Part shown: positions 47,938-59,631 of the stretch, piece after piece
Layout: each line of letters starts with the position of its first letter
How positions within the stretch are numbered: the first letter of the stretch is position 1
Source of the DNA: Anisus vortex
Lineage: Eukaryota > Mollusca > Gastropoda > Planorbidae
NCBI GenBank assembly: GCA_949126835.1
Contig: OX421498.1
Coordinates: 34,494,799 to 34,558,798 of the forward strand
Direction of reading: 5' to 3'
Length of the DNA: 64,000 nt
The notes under the pieces: generated by a model
Seen by the model: the letters and a program-made list of their open reading frames with translations, nothing else
What the model was told of the DNA's origin: nothing
Database searches by the model: none
Made by a program: the position numbers and the translations under genes

Positions 47938-48664
47938 CCAATTGAATTATAATTTGTATTTCCAAGATATTTTAATTACTGCTTGTTACAGAGAGGTTGC
48001 AAACTAATACATATTTAATCAAGGGAAGTGACGTCTTTTGTAAATACGTTTTGGAATCTTTATCAATATCTAGGTAATAGTCACACTTTAAACTTGTTAA
48101 AGTTATAGTAACCTTACCTAAAACACAAACTATAACATTTACTCAAGTGTTTAAAAATATAGTTTTCTTTAAGTATAGTAGTATTCAAGGGATATTTGTA
48201 AGTAACTTGGTTTACTCATTTCACTATGTGATGCCATTATTATTTACATTGTTCACGCTGTCTACATGCTTACTTGCGTACAGAATGAATGTGTCATCAT
48301 TACAAAACCACATATATTGGCTTGTATACTTAAATCAGCACGCATCCGTTTCTTCACTAGATCGTTGAAATCGATGAGTGGCGTTAAGGAAGGGGTGGGG
48401 GGTAGAATTTTTAATGTGAAACGAGTAGGGGGGGTGAGAAAGAAGGAGAGAAGGACGGGGGTGGGGGGCGCATGAGTGTACAGAGGGAGTAAAGCTGTTT
48501 CTATATGATATCTGAATATGACGAAGTGAGGAAGGTGAGTCGCGTTGAGAAACCATGTTTAAAGCAATCGAACATGAAGCAGTTCTCGCCCTCCCAGCCC
48601 CATTTCTGTTGATTTAGATATCAGAAAGTGTTAGACAACGTCCTAACTAATGTATCCACTAATA

Positions 48665-48873
48665 CAGGGGTCGGCAAACTTTTTATAACAGTGTGCCAAA
48701 GTATGATTTCTAGTTCATTCAGCGTGCCAACAGTCTAAAAGTCATCCTGGCTGTAGAACTAAATTTCTTGTAGAAGAGACTTGAATATGCTTTTAATGCC
48801 TCTTTCGCGTGCCATTGAAAATCCAGTGGCGTGCCATCATGTCTGGCACGCGATCCGTATGTTGCCGACCCAA
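48665..48873. mobile_element. hAT MITE of the TCGGCAACC family
   Basis: It starts CAGGGGTCGGCAAACT and ends ATGTTGCCGACCCAA. Flanks CACTAATA (48657-48664) and CACTAATT (48874-48881) match at 7 of 8. The interior TAACAGTGTGCCAAAGTATG is shared with 22497-22676. Confidence 0.82.
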
Positions 48874-49243
48874 CACTAATTTTTTACTTTGGGGCTAGAC
48901 TTTTTCTTTCATTAACTCCTGTTTACCAGTGGTGTACATTGAGTCGCAATATATTTTAAAGGGCAGACCACAACACGAAAAGATGTCCATCAAGTTTTCA
49001 TTCCCTTTCACTGAAACGCCAAAGTCAGGGGAAGATTTATTTCTGCTAAAGGTCGTTGTTGTTGTTTTCTTTAAACCCTGACCTATATGTGTCAAAGTGA
49101 CCGTTGGCTGACAGTCAATGAACGACCGGCACACAAGAACAACAACACAAACTAGAAATTAATTTTTTTAAGAATAAAGTCTGACGGCAGACACTGTGGT
49201 ATTAGCAATCTGGAATTGATTAACTACTCTTGTTATCATATTA

Positions 49244-49430
49244 GTAAAGTAAAGTACCCTTCCGACCAAATTGATCAGCGTTCACCAGTTTCTGTGGCCA
49301 CGGCATACTTGATGATTGTTGGGCCAGCATTATGTACAGCCGACTTTACTTTACCCCCAACTCATTTCAGGCACCCACCAGAGCTGGGTAGACTCACGGA
49401 CACCCTCCAGACCCTGGGAAAAAAATCCTA
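49244..49430 (-). mobile_element. SINE family A, head truncated
   Basis: Plus-strand GCGTTCACCAGTTTCTGTGG, CCACGGCATACTTGATG, CAGAGCTGGGTAGACTC and ACCCTCCAGACCCTGGG are the family body in reverse. The tRNA head is missing. Confidence 0.8.
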
Positions 49431-50649
49431 GTCTTCATATTAAAGGGAGAACATTTATGATAATGGATGTAAAATTATTAAGGTCACCTCATTTTCATAA
49501 AAAAAAAATTATTAGAATTATTATTGTACTTTTGAAATTTGTGTTTGTCTAGTTTTGTTTTAGAATTTAAACTCAACAATAGAATATAGAGTTTAGTGAG
49601 ATAGATTTAGCATAACAGAGTTAAGATTTGTATTTAAAAGAACAAAAACAAAACAAAAAAACATCTACATTTGTAGTTACTCAAGAAAAACTTTCTTATC
49701 AAACATCATACACTCGGGTTCAAATCCTGCCCTCGACCATTCCCTGCGCGCCCTGCAAAAGGATTAGGCATGTATAGTAAATATCCTGCTATCTAGAAGA
49801 ACGTATTCTATGGGTCTAAATGACACATTTAATGTTCCAATATTTCAGAGCAATAGCCTGGCTAGAAAGGAGATCACAATTTCATTGGAAGATGAGTAAT
49901 GAAATCCAAGACCAACAGAAAATGTTGAGTATAAAAACATGTAAAAATCGATGAAACACATTGTGTGCTTTTTTTTAATGTGTTTAATTATTTGCATATA
50001 TGAAGCAGACTGTTAATGTTTTAAAAAATGTTGGTGTGTTCGCTACGTTTGTAAAGAAATCGGCAAGGACATACAATTATTAGCCTATAGTAAATTGTAT
50101 GCAATATATAAAAGTAAATTAATCCCGCCATGTGCATGTAGACGCAATCTAGAATCTTCTTCAAATACAGAGAATGAAAGAGAAATAGTATGAGAAAGAG
50201 AGAAAAAGTGATACAATGATTTGTCATCGTCAACGAGTGTATGTGCCAAATTTTAGCTCCCGATGATGATGGGAAGTGGGTCTATGGACATTACGAATGA
50301 TTTGCAGGCTGCCAAAAATAAAAGCGGCGTTACCAAAAAGGATTAAAATGAAGCAACCCTACACCAATGGCGGGAGACAGGACATTTCAAAATAGAACAA
50401 AATGGTGAGCACACGACAACTTCGAAACAAAGCATTGTCATGGAGCAGAGATGGACAAATAAAGGAAATACGAAGTGCTAATAAGCAATGCAGGATTCTG
50501 TATAATAAAATTCCCTTATTAGTTAGTGTGTATCTTATCTTCTATGTATTATTTACATACAACGAGCGTTCTCTGAAGAAGATTACTGCGGCCAATACTT
50601 ATCCGTGATTTCATTCTAACCTTGCAATTTGAGTCGAACCTAAAGGTCA

Positions 50650-51231
50650 AGCCACACTAGAAACAAAGAATCACGTTTTGACTGGAATCATGATTCAGCG
50701 AATCACTAGATTCTTGTTTCAGTGCGAATCAGAAATACGCTGTTTCACAATCAGCCATGCCACACGTACAATCACATTCAGCGAGAATCATCAATCACGG
50801 AAAGTGTTGAGAGTGTCTAGGAAGTAATTTTGGTCTGTGCCGCTGCGTCTGTTATACTTCAAGCACAAAGAAAACAAAAACGAAAATGGTGGGTTAAACC
50901 TTGGATCGAAAGAAGAAAGATTTATGGAGCTTACAATGTTCTTTTAAGCGAACTGGAAAATTTAATCGCAGCCATCTTTGTTTAGATTTTTTAATTAGGT
51001 TAATTATCACATGATCTAGTTTGCGCTTCCCATTGGCTGACACAGCTTCAATCAAGAATCATGATTCGAAATTTTAGAACATGTTCTAAATTTGTGAATC
51101 AGCGCGAATCACTGCTGAAAATGATTCTGGTGAATCAAGTTTCGCGCTATACCACATTTGAAACTGGGAGAATCATCGTGATTTTTTTTAATGAATCGCA
51201 GCCAATCACTGATTTTGTTTTTAGTGTGGCT
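50650..51231 (+). mobile_element. PIF/Harbinger element relic with inverted terminal repeats
   Basis: The ends are AGCCACACTAGAAACAAA and TTTGTTTTTAGTGTGGCT, an 18-bp inverted repeat with one mismatch. Flanking TCA and TAA are consistent with a decayed 3-bp TWA target duplication. Numerous GAATCA/TGATTC motifs recur near both ends. A short open frame at 50840-50985 reads KRKWWVKPWIERRKIYGAYN, like the N-terminal start of Harbinger transposases. The 582-bp length means most of the transposase is deleted. Confidence 0.7.
50840..50985 (+). pseudogene. Harbinger transposase N-terminal fragment
   Basis: One frame is open for about 48 codons up to TAG at 50983-50985. It contains the Arg/Lys run, WWV, PW and RR..YGAYN spacing typical of the first residues of PIF/Harbinger (HARBI1-like) transposases. 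The nuclease domain is absent, so the fragment cannot be active. Confidence 0.6.
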
Positions 51232-51452
51232 TAAATCAGTAATTGGATCTCGGCTACCCGGTAAACGCAGACATGTTTCAGGAAACAAGACATCGTAATA
51301 TTAATAAGGCCTTGAAACCCGATTACAATTTAAATGGTGAGATTGAAATTGTAAAATTCAAATACTTCAACAAACCTTTTTCAATACACCAAAAAAGTAT
51401 AATACTTTATCTATGAACCAAAATTACTTAATTGAAATGTTCGACATTTACA

Positions 51453-51515
51453 ATGAACAATGAACAATGTTATATTTTGCCACATAGTACATAGTTACAA
51501 TAAAGGCAGTCAAAA
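51453..51515. repeat. Short dispersed repeat GAACAATGAACAATGTTATA, copy 2
   Basis: TTTTGCCACATAGTACATAG, TTACAATAAAGGCA match copy 1 at 28425-28485. Confidence 0.5.
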
Positions 51516-52038
51516 GATAATAATTCATAAATACATAGTACAATTAGTTAATTAACATACATCAAACGTTAAATGATAAAATAACCATAACATTAGAATG
51601 TTTAGTAATAAAATTTTGGGTTTGCCATAAAATGTAAACAGAAAAGGTAAAAGAAAACAAACATGGAATTGTTTACCATGTTTGTTTACCTTATTTCAAT
51701 AAAACGTTTTAACGTTTTACTTTTTTTTTTCTTTTTCTTTGCAGTCTACTTAGAACATCTAAAATAAAATGTAGCTAATTGGCCACACAAGGAAAATTCG
51801 GGTTTTAACCGTTGTAATTTAAAACACATTTAATTTATGTTTATTTAATGTTCCCATAAACGCGGCTGGATAGAGTTTCTTTTTATTTCCACAAACTTTC
51901 AGCGTTTCTCAAACTGTCTGCTCTCGACCCAGGAACGCTACACAAAAGCAATATTAGCCTACCTACCGATTCACAAAAAGGAAAAAAAAAACACAGATGT
52001 GTGGAAATTCATATCTGACATACGATTCTTGTAGGCCA

Positions 52039-52322
52039 GTATAAGAGGTATACATTTGTAGTGGGTTATGAAGTGTAAGTATAAGCGGTATACATTTGTA
52101 GTGGGTCATGAAGTGTAAGTATAAGCGGTATACATTTGTAGTGCGTCATGAAGTGTAAGTATAAGCGGTATACATTTGTAGTGGGTCATGAAGTGTAAGT
52201 ATAAGCGGTATACATTTGTAGTGGGTCATGAAGTGTAAGTATAAGCGGTATACATTTGTAGCGGGTCATGAAGTGTAAGTATAAGCGGTATACATTTGTA
52301 GTGGGTCATGAAGTGTAAGTAT
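52039..52322. repeat. 40-bp minisatellite, 7 units
   Basis: Units begin GTATAAGCGGTATACATTTG and continue TAGTGGGTCATGAAGTGTAA. Copies differ at single bases only, for example GAGG in the first and GCGG in the sixth. The unit contains the short palindrome GGTATACA. Confidence 0.96.
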
Positions 52323-52372
52323 ATCAGAAAACTGGGTGACGAATTTAAATGTTTGGGAAACACTCACCTGAA

Positions 52373-52563
52373 GTAAAGTATCCCATCGTACCTAATTGAC
52401 CCATAAGCGTTCACCAGTTTCTGTGGCCACGGCATACTACGGGATTGCGTGGCCAGTACAGTATGCCCAGCCGCCTTTACTTTACCCCGACTAAGGCCAG
52501 GTACCCATCAGAGACTCATTGACAGTAATGGATACCCTCCTGTCCCGGGAAAAACACCCGAAT
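52373..52563 (-). mobile_element. SINE family A, head truncated
   Basis: Plus-strand AAGTATCCCATCGTACC, GCGTTCACCAGTTTCTGTGG, GGTACCCATCAGAGACTC and GATACCCTCCTGTCCCGG match the body. It begins about 50 bp after the 40-bp array. Confidence 0.8.
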
Positions 52564-54435
52564 CGTGAAAGAAAGGGAGGAAACAACTGCAGACATTTCA
52601 GACTCAGACTAGAAAGTTCAACTTGATGATTGAACTATGTTTGATTACTGACTAACTGTAAAATAGAATAATATGTTTCGAAACAATGAAGAAGAAATTT
52701 TCTCCTCTCCCTCTCTCGCTTTCTCTCAAATTTATCTTGTTTTTTTGGGGGGGGCTGTCCTTCTTTCTCAATTATTTTATCCAATCAGTCTTTTTTAGAA
52801 TTACTTTTTATACTTTTTAGTTATTTTCTTTCTCTGACACACTTTTGTCTCCCACCACTAGTCCTCTTTCTCACTCTCACTCTCTCCAGTCTCTCTCCCT
52901 TTCTCTTTTTCTTGTTCTCTCTCTTTCTATATTAGTCTCTCTTACGCTTTCTCTAATTAACGGAACGTTCGTAAATTTTCCCCTCAGCTTTTATCTCGTG
53001 GGGCCCACTCTCTCAAAACCTCGGCCAGAACATTTTAAACACGTCAATTACGTAATCAACAAGAAATAAAAAAATCGATTTCTTTTGTTAGAATTTTTTG
53101 TGTCGTCCGATTAAATTAAAATTGTAATAAAGGAATATTAAGAATCATGTGTTCTAAAATTATGCTGAATAAATATAATATAGTTTATACGTATTATTTA
53201 CAGATGTAACATCAAGTTAAGAAAGAATGTTATATATTATAATATAGGCTAAATTTCCATTTTGAATTGGCGTCACATATGTAGAAAACTCCACATTAAA
53301 CTAATGTTTAAAAAAAATATTTTGTAAGTAAATAATTTCACAATTAATACAAATATATTCTCGAACACAAAAGGCAAGGCTCTGCTACCCGACCAGCATG
53401 AATCATGGTCTCTCATATAAAAATTAGGATATCTATTCTTTTTCTGTTGTTTTGTTGTTGTTGTTTTTTGGGGGAGGGGGGATGACTCATGTGTGCCACA
53501 AAAGTTGTCATAATTAAATGTACTTTAAATAATCTGTGTTATTGTGTTTCTTTTGCAGTGTGATTAGATGTCTTGAATAACTGTTTAGATTCTAGAGTCT
53601 AAACCAACGAAGCGTTAAGATTATACACTATGAAATCCTCTATAAATACATTCACAAAAAGACCTGGATAGACTTAGGGTCAACCATCACGCTATTAAGT
53701 TAATTATCCCACTCAGACTATTGGGTGATCCGTGGGGTCAAGTGATGCCGTGTTGATAAGTGTCCGTGGCCCACGGCATACTTGCAGGATTCTGTGGCCA
53801 GCACAATGCCTAGCCGCCTTTACTTACTACCCCTCCCTCCCAACTAATTTCAGAGGAAAAAAAATAACTGTCGTTTAACCTCGATTAACCTCGATTCAAA
53901 CTCGAGATCTTCAGAATTGCGATTGAAGAAAGGCTTTACCACCCGACCACCGTGTATTATGGTATCTCATATAAAAACAAATACCAACACACACGCACAC
54001 ACACACACAAAATGTCGGCACTACATTTGATACAAAATCTCAACCGAAAATAGTATCTGCCAACGATGATTGAAATCGTAGCAGTTAGCAAGAAAAAAAG
54101 GATCGCGCACAAAACGTAAGTTATTTTCAATCAATATCCTATCGTGCGTGTAAATCAGCTGTGAATGACGTAGAGCTAAGAGCAAAACAATGTTACAATA
54201 TTTAGCTTTAGGCATCGGCCACCAAAACTAGGTAAAAAAACAACAACAACCTTTTTATTTGGCACTCGGCAGGTCTAGTTTTTCTTTGTGTGGGAGTACA
54301 GTGGTATGATAAAAAAACAAACAGTAATGACTAAGGACGACACAGAAAAACATAACGCATACAAAATGGCAAAAGTAGTTCTAGTCATAAAATTTGTTTA
54401 CAACAAATCACTCCTTTTAAATGTATCCCATGCAC
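52564..54435. other. AT-rich sequence with CT-rich patches
   Basis: CT-rich patches lie at 52700-52950. Apart from the SINE at 53722-53958, no feature is recognised. The interval 54552-55194 is also empty. Confidence 0.4.
53722..53958 (-). mobile_element. SINE family A, diverged
   Basis: Plus-strand GGCCCACGGCATACTTGCAG, CCAGCACAATGCCTAGCCGC and a degraded head (ACTCGAGATCTTCAGAATTG, ACCACCCGACCACCGTGT) identify it. Confidence 0.7.
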
Positions 54436-54551
54436 AATGGGCCGTATTGCTGCTGAGAGTTAACACCCTTGCCCATTTTACAATTACGGTATATGAGATT
54501 GACTTGTATAAGGGGCAAGGGTGTTAACTCTCAGCAGCAATACGGCCCATT
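54436..54551. repeat. Perfect 39-bp inverted repeat with 38-bp spacer
   Basis: The arm at 54436-54474 begins AATGGGCCGTATTGCTGC and ends ACACCCTTGCCC. The arm at 54513-54551 is its exact reverse complement over all 39 bases. No target duplication flanks it. It may be a foldback MITE or a local inverted duplication. Confidence 0.9.
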
Positions 54552-55194
54552 ACGATCAAGGATTTCAAACACGTGGCTCGCGGACGCCATCGCTGCATAT
54601 AAATAAAAGACAATTATTGACATATTGTATTCTGCTGAAAAACTCCCGTGCAACAATAGTTAGGATACTTTTATAGTTTTGAAATAGGAATATGATTTCA
54701 TTTTTATTGACAGTTTTAATTCATTGTTGTCAGTTACTATGTCACACTCATTTCGATTCCGGTAACTACAATGCTCTGTTGTTATCCTTGGTTCGCTAAT
54801 ATAAACATAGTATACTAGCTGATCCTAGCGGAAATTAATGGTGCAGTAATTATAAATACGTCTTCGTAACTAAGTGCAACTGTCAGGTAAATAATAATGA
54901 TATGTCCACATGATAAGAGACATTTTCAAGTCATAATCTTGTTACATGTCAAATGCCCACAGGATTTCAGAGTTAACAGTTTAAGTAAGGAGAAACAGTT
55001 GATTGAAACTACAAAGGAATTCGGAGCCTTTTCAGAGGTCTCTTAAAGATTACTGATGTATTATACACCGCTCAATGTTTTGTGCTTATCATAGGTAGAC
55101 TACAGTTTGATTGTTTACAAAACAATCACTCGATTTAATACTATGGTAAGGATATGTTACAACTGGACGTGATATATTCCAAGTCTTAGAAAAA

Positions 55195-55445
55195 TGCATT
55201 GAATCTTATCTTATATATTACAGGAGCTCCTTGTATAAAGAAGATAGTTGCGTGCTACGCTCATCCGTGGTCCGAGGCTAGTCTTGTATTTTGATTAGTG
55301 TTTTAAATGATGTTAAGTTACTGGTTTTCCTGGTATGTTGAGGCCACCCATTCCATGCCCGGATGCCACTCGGGAAGAAATAGGACTTATGTGCATGTGT
55401 TCTCGCATAGGGGGTTGGGTTAAGGAAAGTGTTATGGGCCTTATG
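55195..55445 (-). mobile_element. LINE 3' end (family 1), minus strand
   Basis: Plus-strand TCTTATCTTATATATTACAG, TCATCCGTGGTCCGAGGC, CCCATTCCATGCCCGGATGC and ACTCGGGAAGAAATAG are the family in reverse. Confidence 0.7.
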
Positions 55446-55592
55446 TTTATCTGAGCATTGTAAAATATTGTTATTATGTTGTATTTTCTAATAATGATAG
55501 TTAGTATCTCTTTCAGACTAATTTGAACCGTAGGGCAAGAGAAGTTTCACAAGGACCAGCCTCCTTAACTTATCCCCTACTACTGTTAGGTA

Positions 55593-55692
55593 GTCAGAGC
55601 TGGGTAGACTCAGGTAAATTATTCAGCACGGAAAAAAAAAACTCAACCTTCACCAGGATTCGAACCCGGGACCTTCAGTACGCGAGTATAAT
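55593..55692 (-). mobile_element. SINE family A head and partial body
   Basis: Plus-strand CAGAGCTGGGTAGACTCAGG, then CTTCACCAGGATTCGAACCC with GGGACCTTCAGTACGCG, match the head in reverse. Confidence 0.75.
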
Positions 55693-56574
55693 TACATTCT
55701 GTACAGATTGCAATTTATTGTATTAATACATTTTAAGTTCTTCTGGCATTTTCTTTTGGAGGCTGAGGAAAACATTCAGAGTTTGTCGAATCCACTCCTA
55801 ATTGCAAGTTTAAGGAAAAGACTAGGATAATAGACCATACCATATAATCAGAAGTTCATAAAGTAATTTGATAGTGACCACACCTAACACTTCTCTAGTG
55901 TCTCCCCTAGGGAGGCCAACAGTCAAAAGACGTATCAGCACAAGTTGCCCCCCCCCTCCCCCGAGGAACAACCAGCGGCGTGGGGTGAAAGGGTTTGCTG
56001 CTAATCCAACGGCTGATCCACTAAACTAATCTCCTAAGCTATGGTAGTATCTTGCTCTCAACTAGGAACGGATGTCTCTATTTATCTACTTTCCTTTGAC
56101 CTAATTTAAGATTGGCATACTTTTGATAGAGCACGTTGAAAATTTCGAATATTCTTACTTTAGTGCTTACCATAATAATATGTTTTTTGTAAATTATACA
56201 AAAATTCATTTTTTAAATAATAATTTTAATACGCTTGTTAATGTTATTTTTTTCTTTTTAATACTTGTATTTTGGTCTATATTGTTTCTTATTTTATTTT
56301 TAATGATTTAAAGAAAACAAAAAACAATAATAATTCAATAACACTAGCCTATATAGTCAAGGCACTATAGACTAGTAGTCCACATGAGTGGGAGTGTTAG
56401 CCAGGTAGGTGGGGACAATACCTTGATTTTAATACGTTACAAGACAAGTCAGCGTTCCCGACCTTCAAATTTTATTTTCTGATAATGATACGGCTTTAAT
56501 ACGACATAGACTTAGGACTTTCTTCTCCTCTTTTGCGGCATCAGGACATTAAACGGGCTAACAGAAATGGTCAT

Positions 56575-56685
56575 AGTGCCCAACGCTTATCCGTGGCTTG
56601 AGTCTACTTGAGCATTTTGATGAGTTTTTATTATGATGTTAGGTCATTCGTTTTTTTTTTCATTCTCCAGGCATTGTTCCCCCTT
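56575..56685 (-). mobile_element. LINE 3' fragment (family 1), minus strand, diverged
   Basis: Plus-strand CGCTTATCCGTGGCTTGAGT and TTATTATGATGTTAGGTCAT correspond to 55255-55320. Confidence 0.5.
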
Positions 56686-56983
56686 CCGCCCCCACCCCCA
56701 ATGTTTGTACCATGATTATATGTGTATTAAGACACGCGCAGTAGGAACTTGATTTTTTTTTTCTGTATTTAGTTTGTGTTTAGGTGAAATTACATTTTTA
56801 TTTTGGATATAAAGAGCTAAAATAGACAGAAAAAATGAAAACGGTATATAATATATAGTAATCTTTCCTCAATGAAAATTGGCCGATGTGGATTACATCA
56901 ATCGACTTTCTCTGGCTACCAGAGCTACCAGTGCTACCAGAGTATCCAAGTTACAGAGCTACCAGAACTAATAAAGTCTAGAG

Positions 56984-57137
<154 letters not shown>

Positions 57138-57993
57138 TTTACGATTCCTATGAATAAACTACTGGCCCAATTGAAATAGACACCTGGAAGAAGTTATTGG
57201 GCCCAGTAGAAGATCTAATGAGAACTGGTGTATTCTTTATGTGAGCTATTCTACAGTCTTAAAGAGTCGAAACAAAGAAGGTCCGTGAGTTGTTTGTTTC
57301 GACCTGTTTACCATAATTTCACATGTGCTGTATTAGATTTTTCAGATAGATCTAATAATTACTAGCATAGCTCTCTCTCTCTCTCTTTTTCTCTCTTCCT
57401 CTCACACACTGTCTCTCTATTGGCTATCTATCAATCTCTCTGCTTGGATAGATTAATCCCTACACTCCTAAGGTCAACAGAATACTGTCAATAGACAGCA
57501 GAGCATTGGGTAATGTTGCGTTTCAATGCTAACTCCCCTTATCCCACTTAACATCGATTACCTTATATGTTATAGCAGCATAAAAATGCTTATGTAATCA
57601 ACTTACACTAACACAAAACTATATAGGTCTACTAATCAAAACACTGAACCATTTGTATATTTCTAAAAAGTTTTTTCCCTTAAAACCATAGGTTCTCAAC
57701 GGGGGCGTTATCGCCCCCCCCCCCTAGAAAGGGGGGCGGTGAGAAGCTTTAGGGGGGGCGCTGATGTTCCCGGGGGCGATTGGGGGCGGTGAAGGGCAAG
57801 TGGGTGGTACAAACGTACCTGATATAATGTGAACACCTTAGCTATTTGAATCGATGACTTTTTTTTAATGAAATGTGATTTAATCGCAAGTGCAGCTAAA
57901 TATCTGATATCCCCAACAGTAGGCCTACATACTAATAAGAAATATGAACCGCAATGATTTTACGATGAAGTAGAGGTCAGTCTTTGGCAAGTA

Positions 57994-58066
57994 TGGTGTG
58001 CGGCCGGCTGGTCCTGTGGTTAGTTCACCAACTGTCAACCCTGCTGACCGATCCCTATTAGCAAAA
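57994..58066 (+). mobile_element. SINE family B head carried inside a hAT-like element
   Basis: GCGGCCGGCTGGTCCTGTGG, TTAGTTCACCAACTGTCAAC and CTGACCGATCCC give the head directly. Its orientation relative to the hAT termini is the same as in the other two copies. Confidence 0.75.
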
Positions 58067-58227
58067 ATAATGACTGTCGCCGTAACATCTGTTAATGTTA
58101 ATTATATTTTGATCTCAGTGTTATCGAGATGTACTTTATTTTTTATCTCAGGCTAACTGAGATTTCCTTCTTTTTTTTTTTTTTTTTCAAAAATGTTTAT
58201 TCAATATTTTTACATGTACAATCTCTT

Positions 58228-58340
58228 TTATATACATAAAGAAAAGGGATCCCTGTCGCCCTGCAGGAGTTTTGGGCCAAGTGGACGTAATAATCTTCTA
58301 CCTAGAAGGAACGTCTGTAAACTTATAAGATATAAGAATA
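58228..58340 (+). mobile_element. SINE family B 3' fragment
   Basis: CTGCAGGAGTTTTGGGCC, GTAATAATCTTCTACC and AGAAGGAACGTCTGTAAAC match the body and tail of 7011-7171. It lies in the 3' region of the nested poly(A)-tailed insert, in antisense. Confidence 0.7.
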
Positions 58341-58992
58341 GAAGAACAGTTCATACAAATTTAAGGGGATAGAAGACAAATTGTTTTACAAACAAAGAGT
58401 TTCCAACTAATTAAATTTAAATTCATTCATTCTTTTTTATTTTTTATCCACTCTCAGCATCCATACATATTTAAATTACCGGTAATCCAAACATATATAT
58501 TAGACATACACTTTTATTATTTTACTTGTTCTATCAATGTACATAATGGTACGTAAAAACCAACAAAAACAACACACTGTCGCACGTTCAATGAAACGGA
58601 CACTGCACCGGAAATGAATAAAAAAAATTACACGAAAATGAAAATATAAATTTGCCCTTGATGAAACGTTAATACAGCCAAATGTACAATACAAGGGCAT
58701 CTCCATATTTAAACAAACGCAACCAACAACCTAACCATATCCATAAATCCACCAATTAAACAAAGGAAACAAATAATAAATCATATAAGCATCCCATCCA
58801 TAAAACATTCAGAAAAAACAAACTATCAAATAAATTACAGAATAAGGGTTTGGTGTTTATCTAAAATTGTTTCAAGTTCTTGTATGTTGTCCACATGTGT
58901 TGCCTGTATTCTGCCAGTGTGATGAGGTCTAGCGTGCACCTTGTCTTATTTCTAAGTCTAGGTACTTCTTGTCTGCTCCTTCGTATGTTCCT

Positions 58993-59631
58993 TTAAAGGG
59001 ATTTCGACGGCTCTGCGCATGGAACAGGCGGGGGGTAGGTCTCATCGAGATCTACATCCTCTGGACTGATCTCCTTTTCATCTCTAGGACGCATCCTTCC
59101 CGTCGCTTCCTCATAGAGTAATCTACCGTCAGGTTTTGTATTGGTAGGGCGTAGGACCCAATATTGAGTTCTAGCAGTGGGATTTTCCTTTGTGTGAAAG
59201 ATGATTTCCCCATACCGGTCTATGAATGCATGTCTATTAGGGTCATATGGAGATTTAATTCTCTTAAAGCGATATTTAGGTTTGGTGATTGCCAGATTAA
59301 CTTCCTCAGGTAGGGCGTCCTCTTGCAATTTAAGACGTTTATTTTTGGGAGGTCTTGTGTTTTCGGTTGAAGTGGTGGGAATATTGTCCTGTTCGCTAGT
59401 TTCGGGGGGACCTGGGGTCTCCGGTACCACTGGGATGGGCTCTTGGAGACGGCTATCATCTTGCCGGCCTGTTTGATGAGTTGCAGTGAAAACCGAGAGG
59501 GGGAAAGATTCTCGAGTGGGCTCAGCAGGTACGGTTGATAGGAGTTCAGCGAGATGTACTTTTTTTTTATTTCCTGTAGGAGGCGCGGCGGAGTTTGATC
59601 TCCTTGCCCCTCCTTTGGGCCTACTAGGCAT
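58993..59631 (-). CDS. Unrecognised 212-codon ORF in a poly(A)-tailed insert
   Basis: The ORF opens with ATG at 59631 (MPSRPKGGARR) and stops at 58993. Residues 1-100 are rich in Pro, Thr, Ser and Glu and look disordered. A basic patch (PPKNKRLKL, about residues 94-102) resembles a nuclear localisation signal. Residues about 115-185 are more compact, with motifs such as YDPNRHAFIDRYGEI and YWVLRP. The tail is acidic and proline-rich (EDVDLDETYPPP). No family is recognised. About 800 nt downstream on the minus strand an AATAAA (58196-58201) precedes a 17-nt poly(A) (58171-58187 as T on the plus strand). The ORF therefore looks like part of a retroposed or retrotransposon transcript. It lies inside the hAT-like element at 57687-60500. 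It could be a retrotransposon ORF1, a retrogene or a transposon passenger gene. Its length makes chance unlikely in this AT-rich DNA. Confidence 0.5.
   Translation of the reverse strand: MPSRPKGGARRSNSAAPPTGNKKKVHLAELLSTVPAEPTRESFPLSVFTATHQTGRQDDSRLQEPIPVVPETPGPPETSEQDNIPTTSTENTRPPKNKRLKLQEDALPEEVNLAITKPKYRFKRIKSPYDPNRHAFIDRYGEIIFHTKENPTARTQYWVLRPTNTKPDGRLLYEEATGRMRPRDEKEISPEDVDLDETYPPPVPCAEPSKSL

Larger units (their letters stand above)
47938..50649. other. Mostly unique sequence around one MITE and one SINE
   Basis: Outside 48665-48873 and 49244-49430 no repeat or exon is supported. GGGTTCAAATCCTGCC at 49718 resembles a tRNA B box and may be another SINE head remnant. Confidence 0.35.

Noticed and set aside
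59201..59476. 91-codon plus-strand ORF
   Set aside because: It is the antisense shadow of the 212-codon minus-strand ORF.
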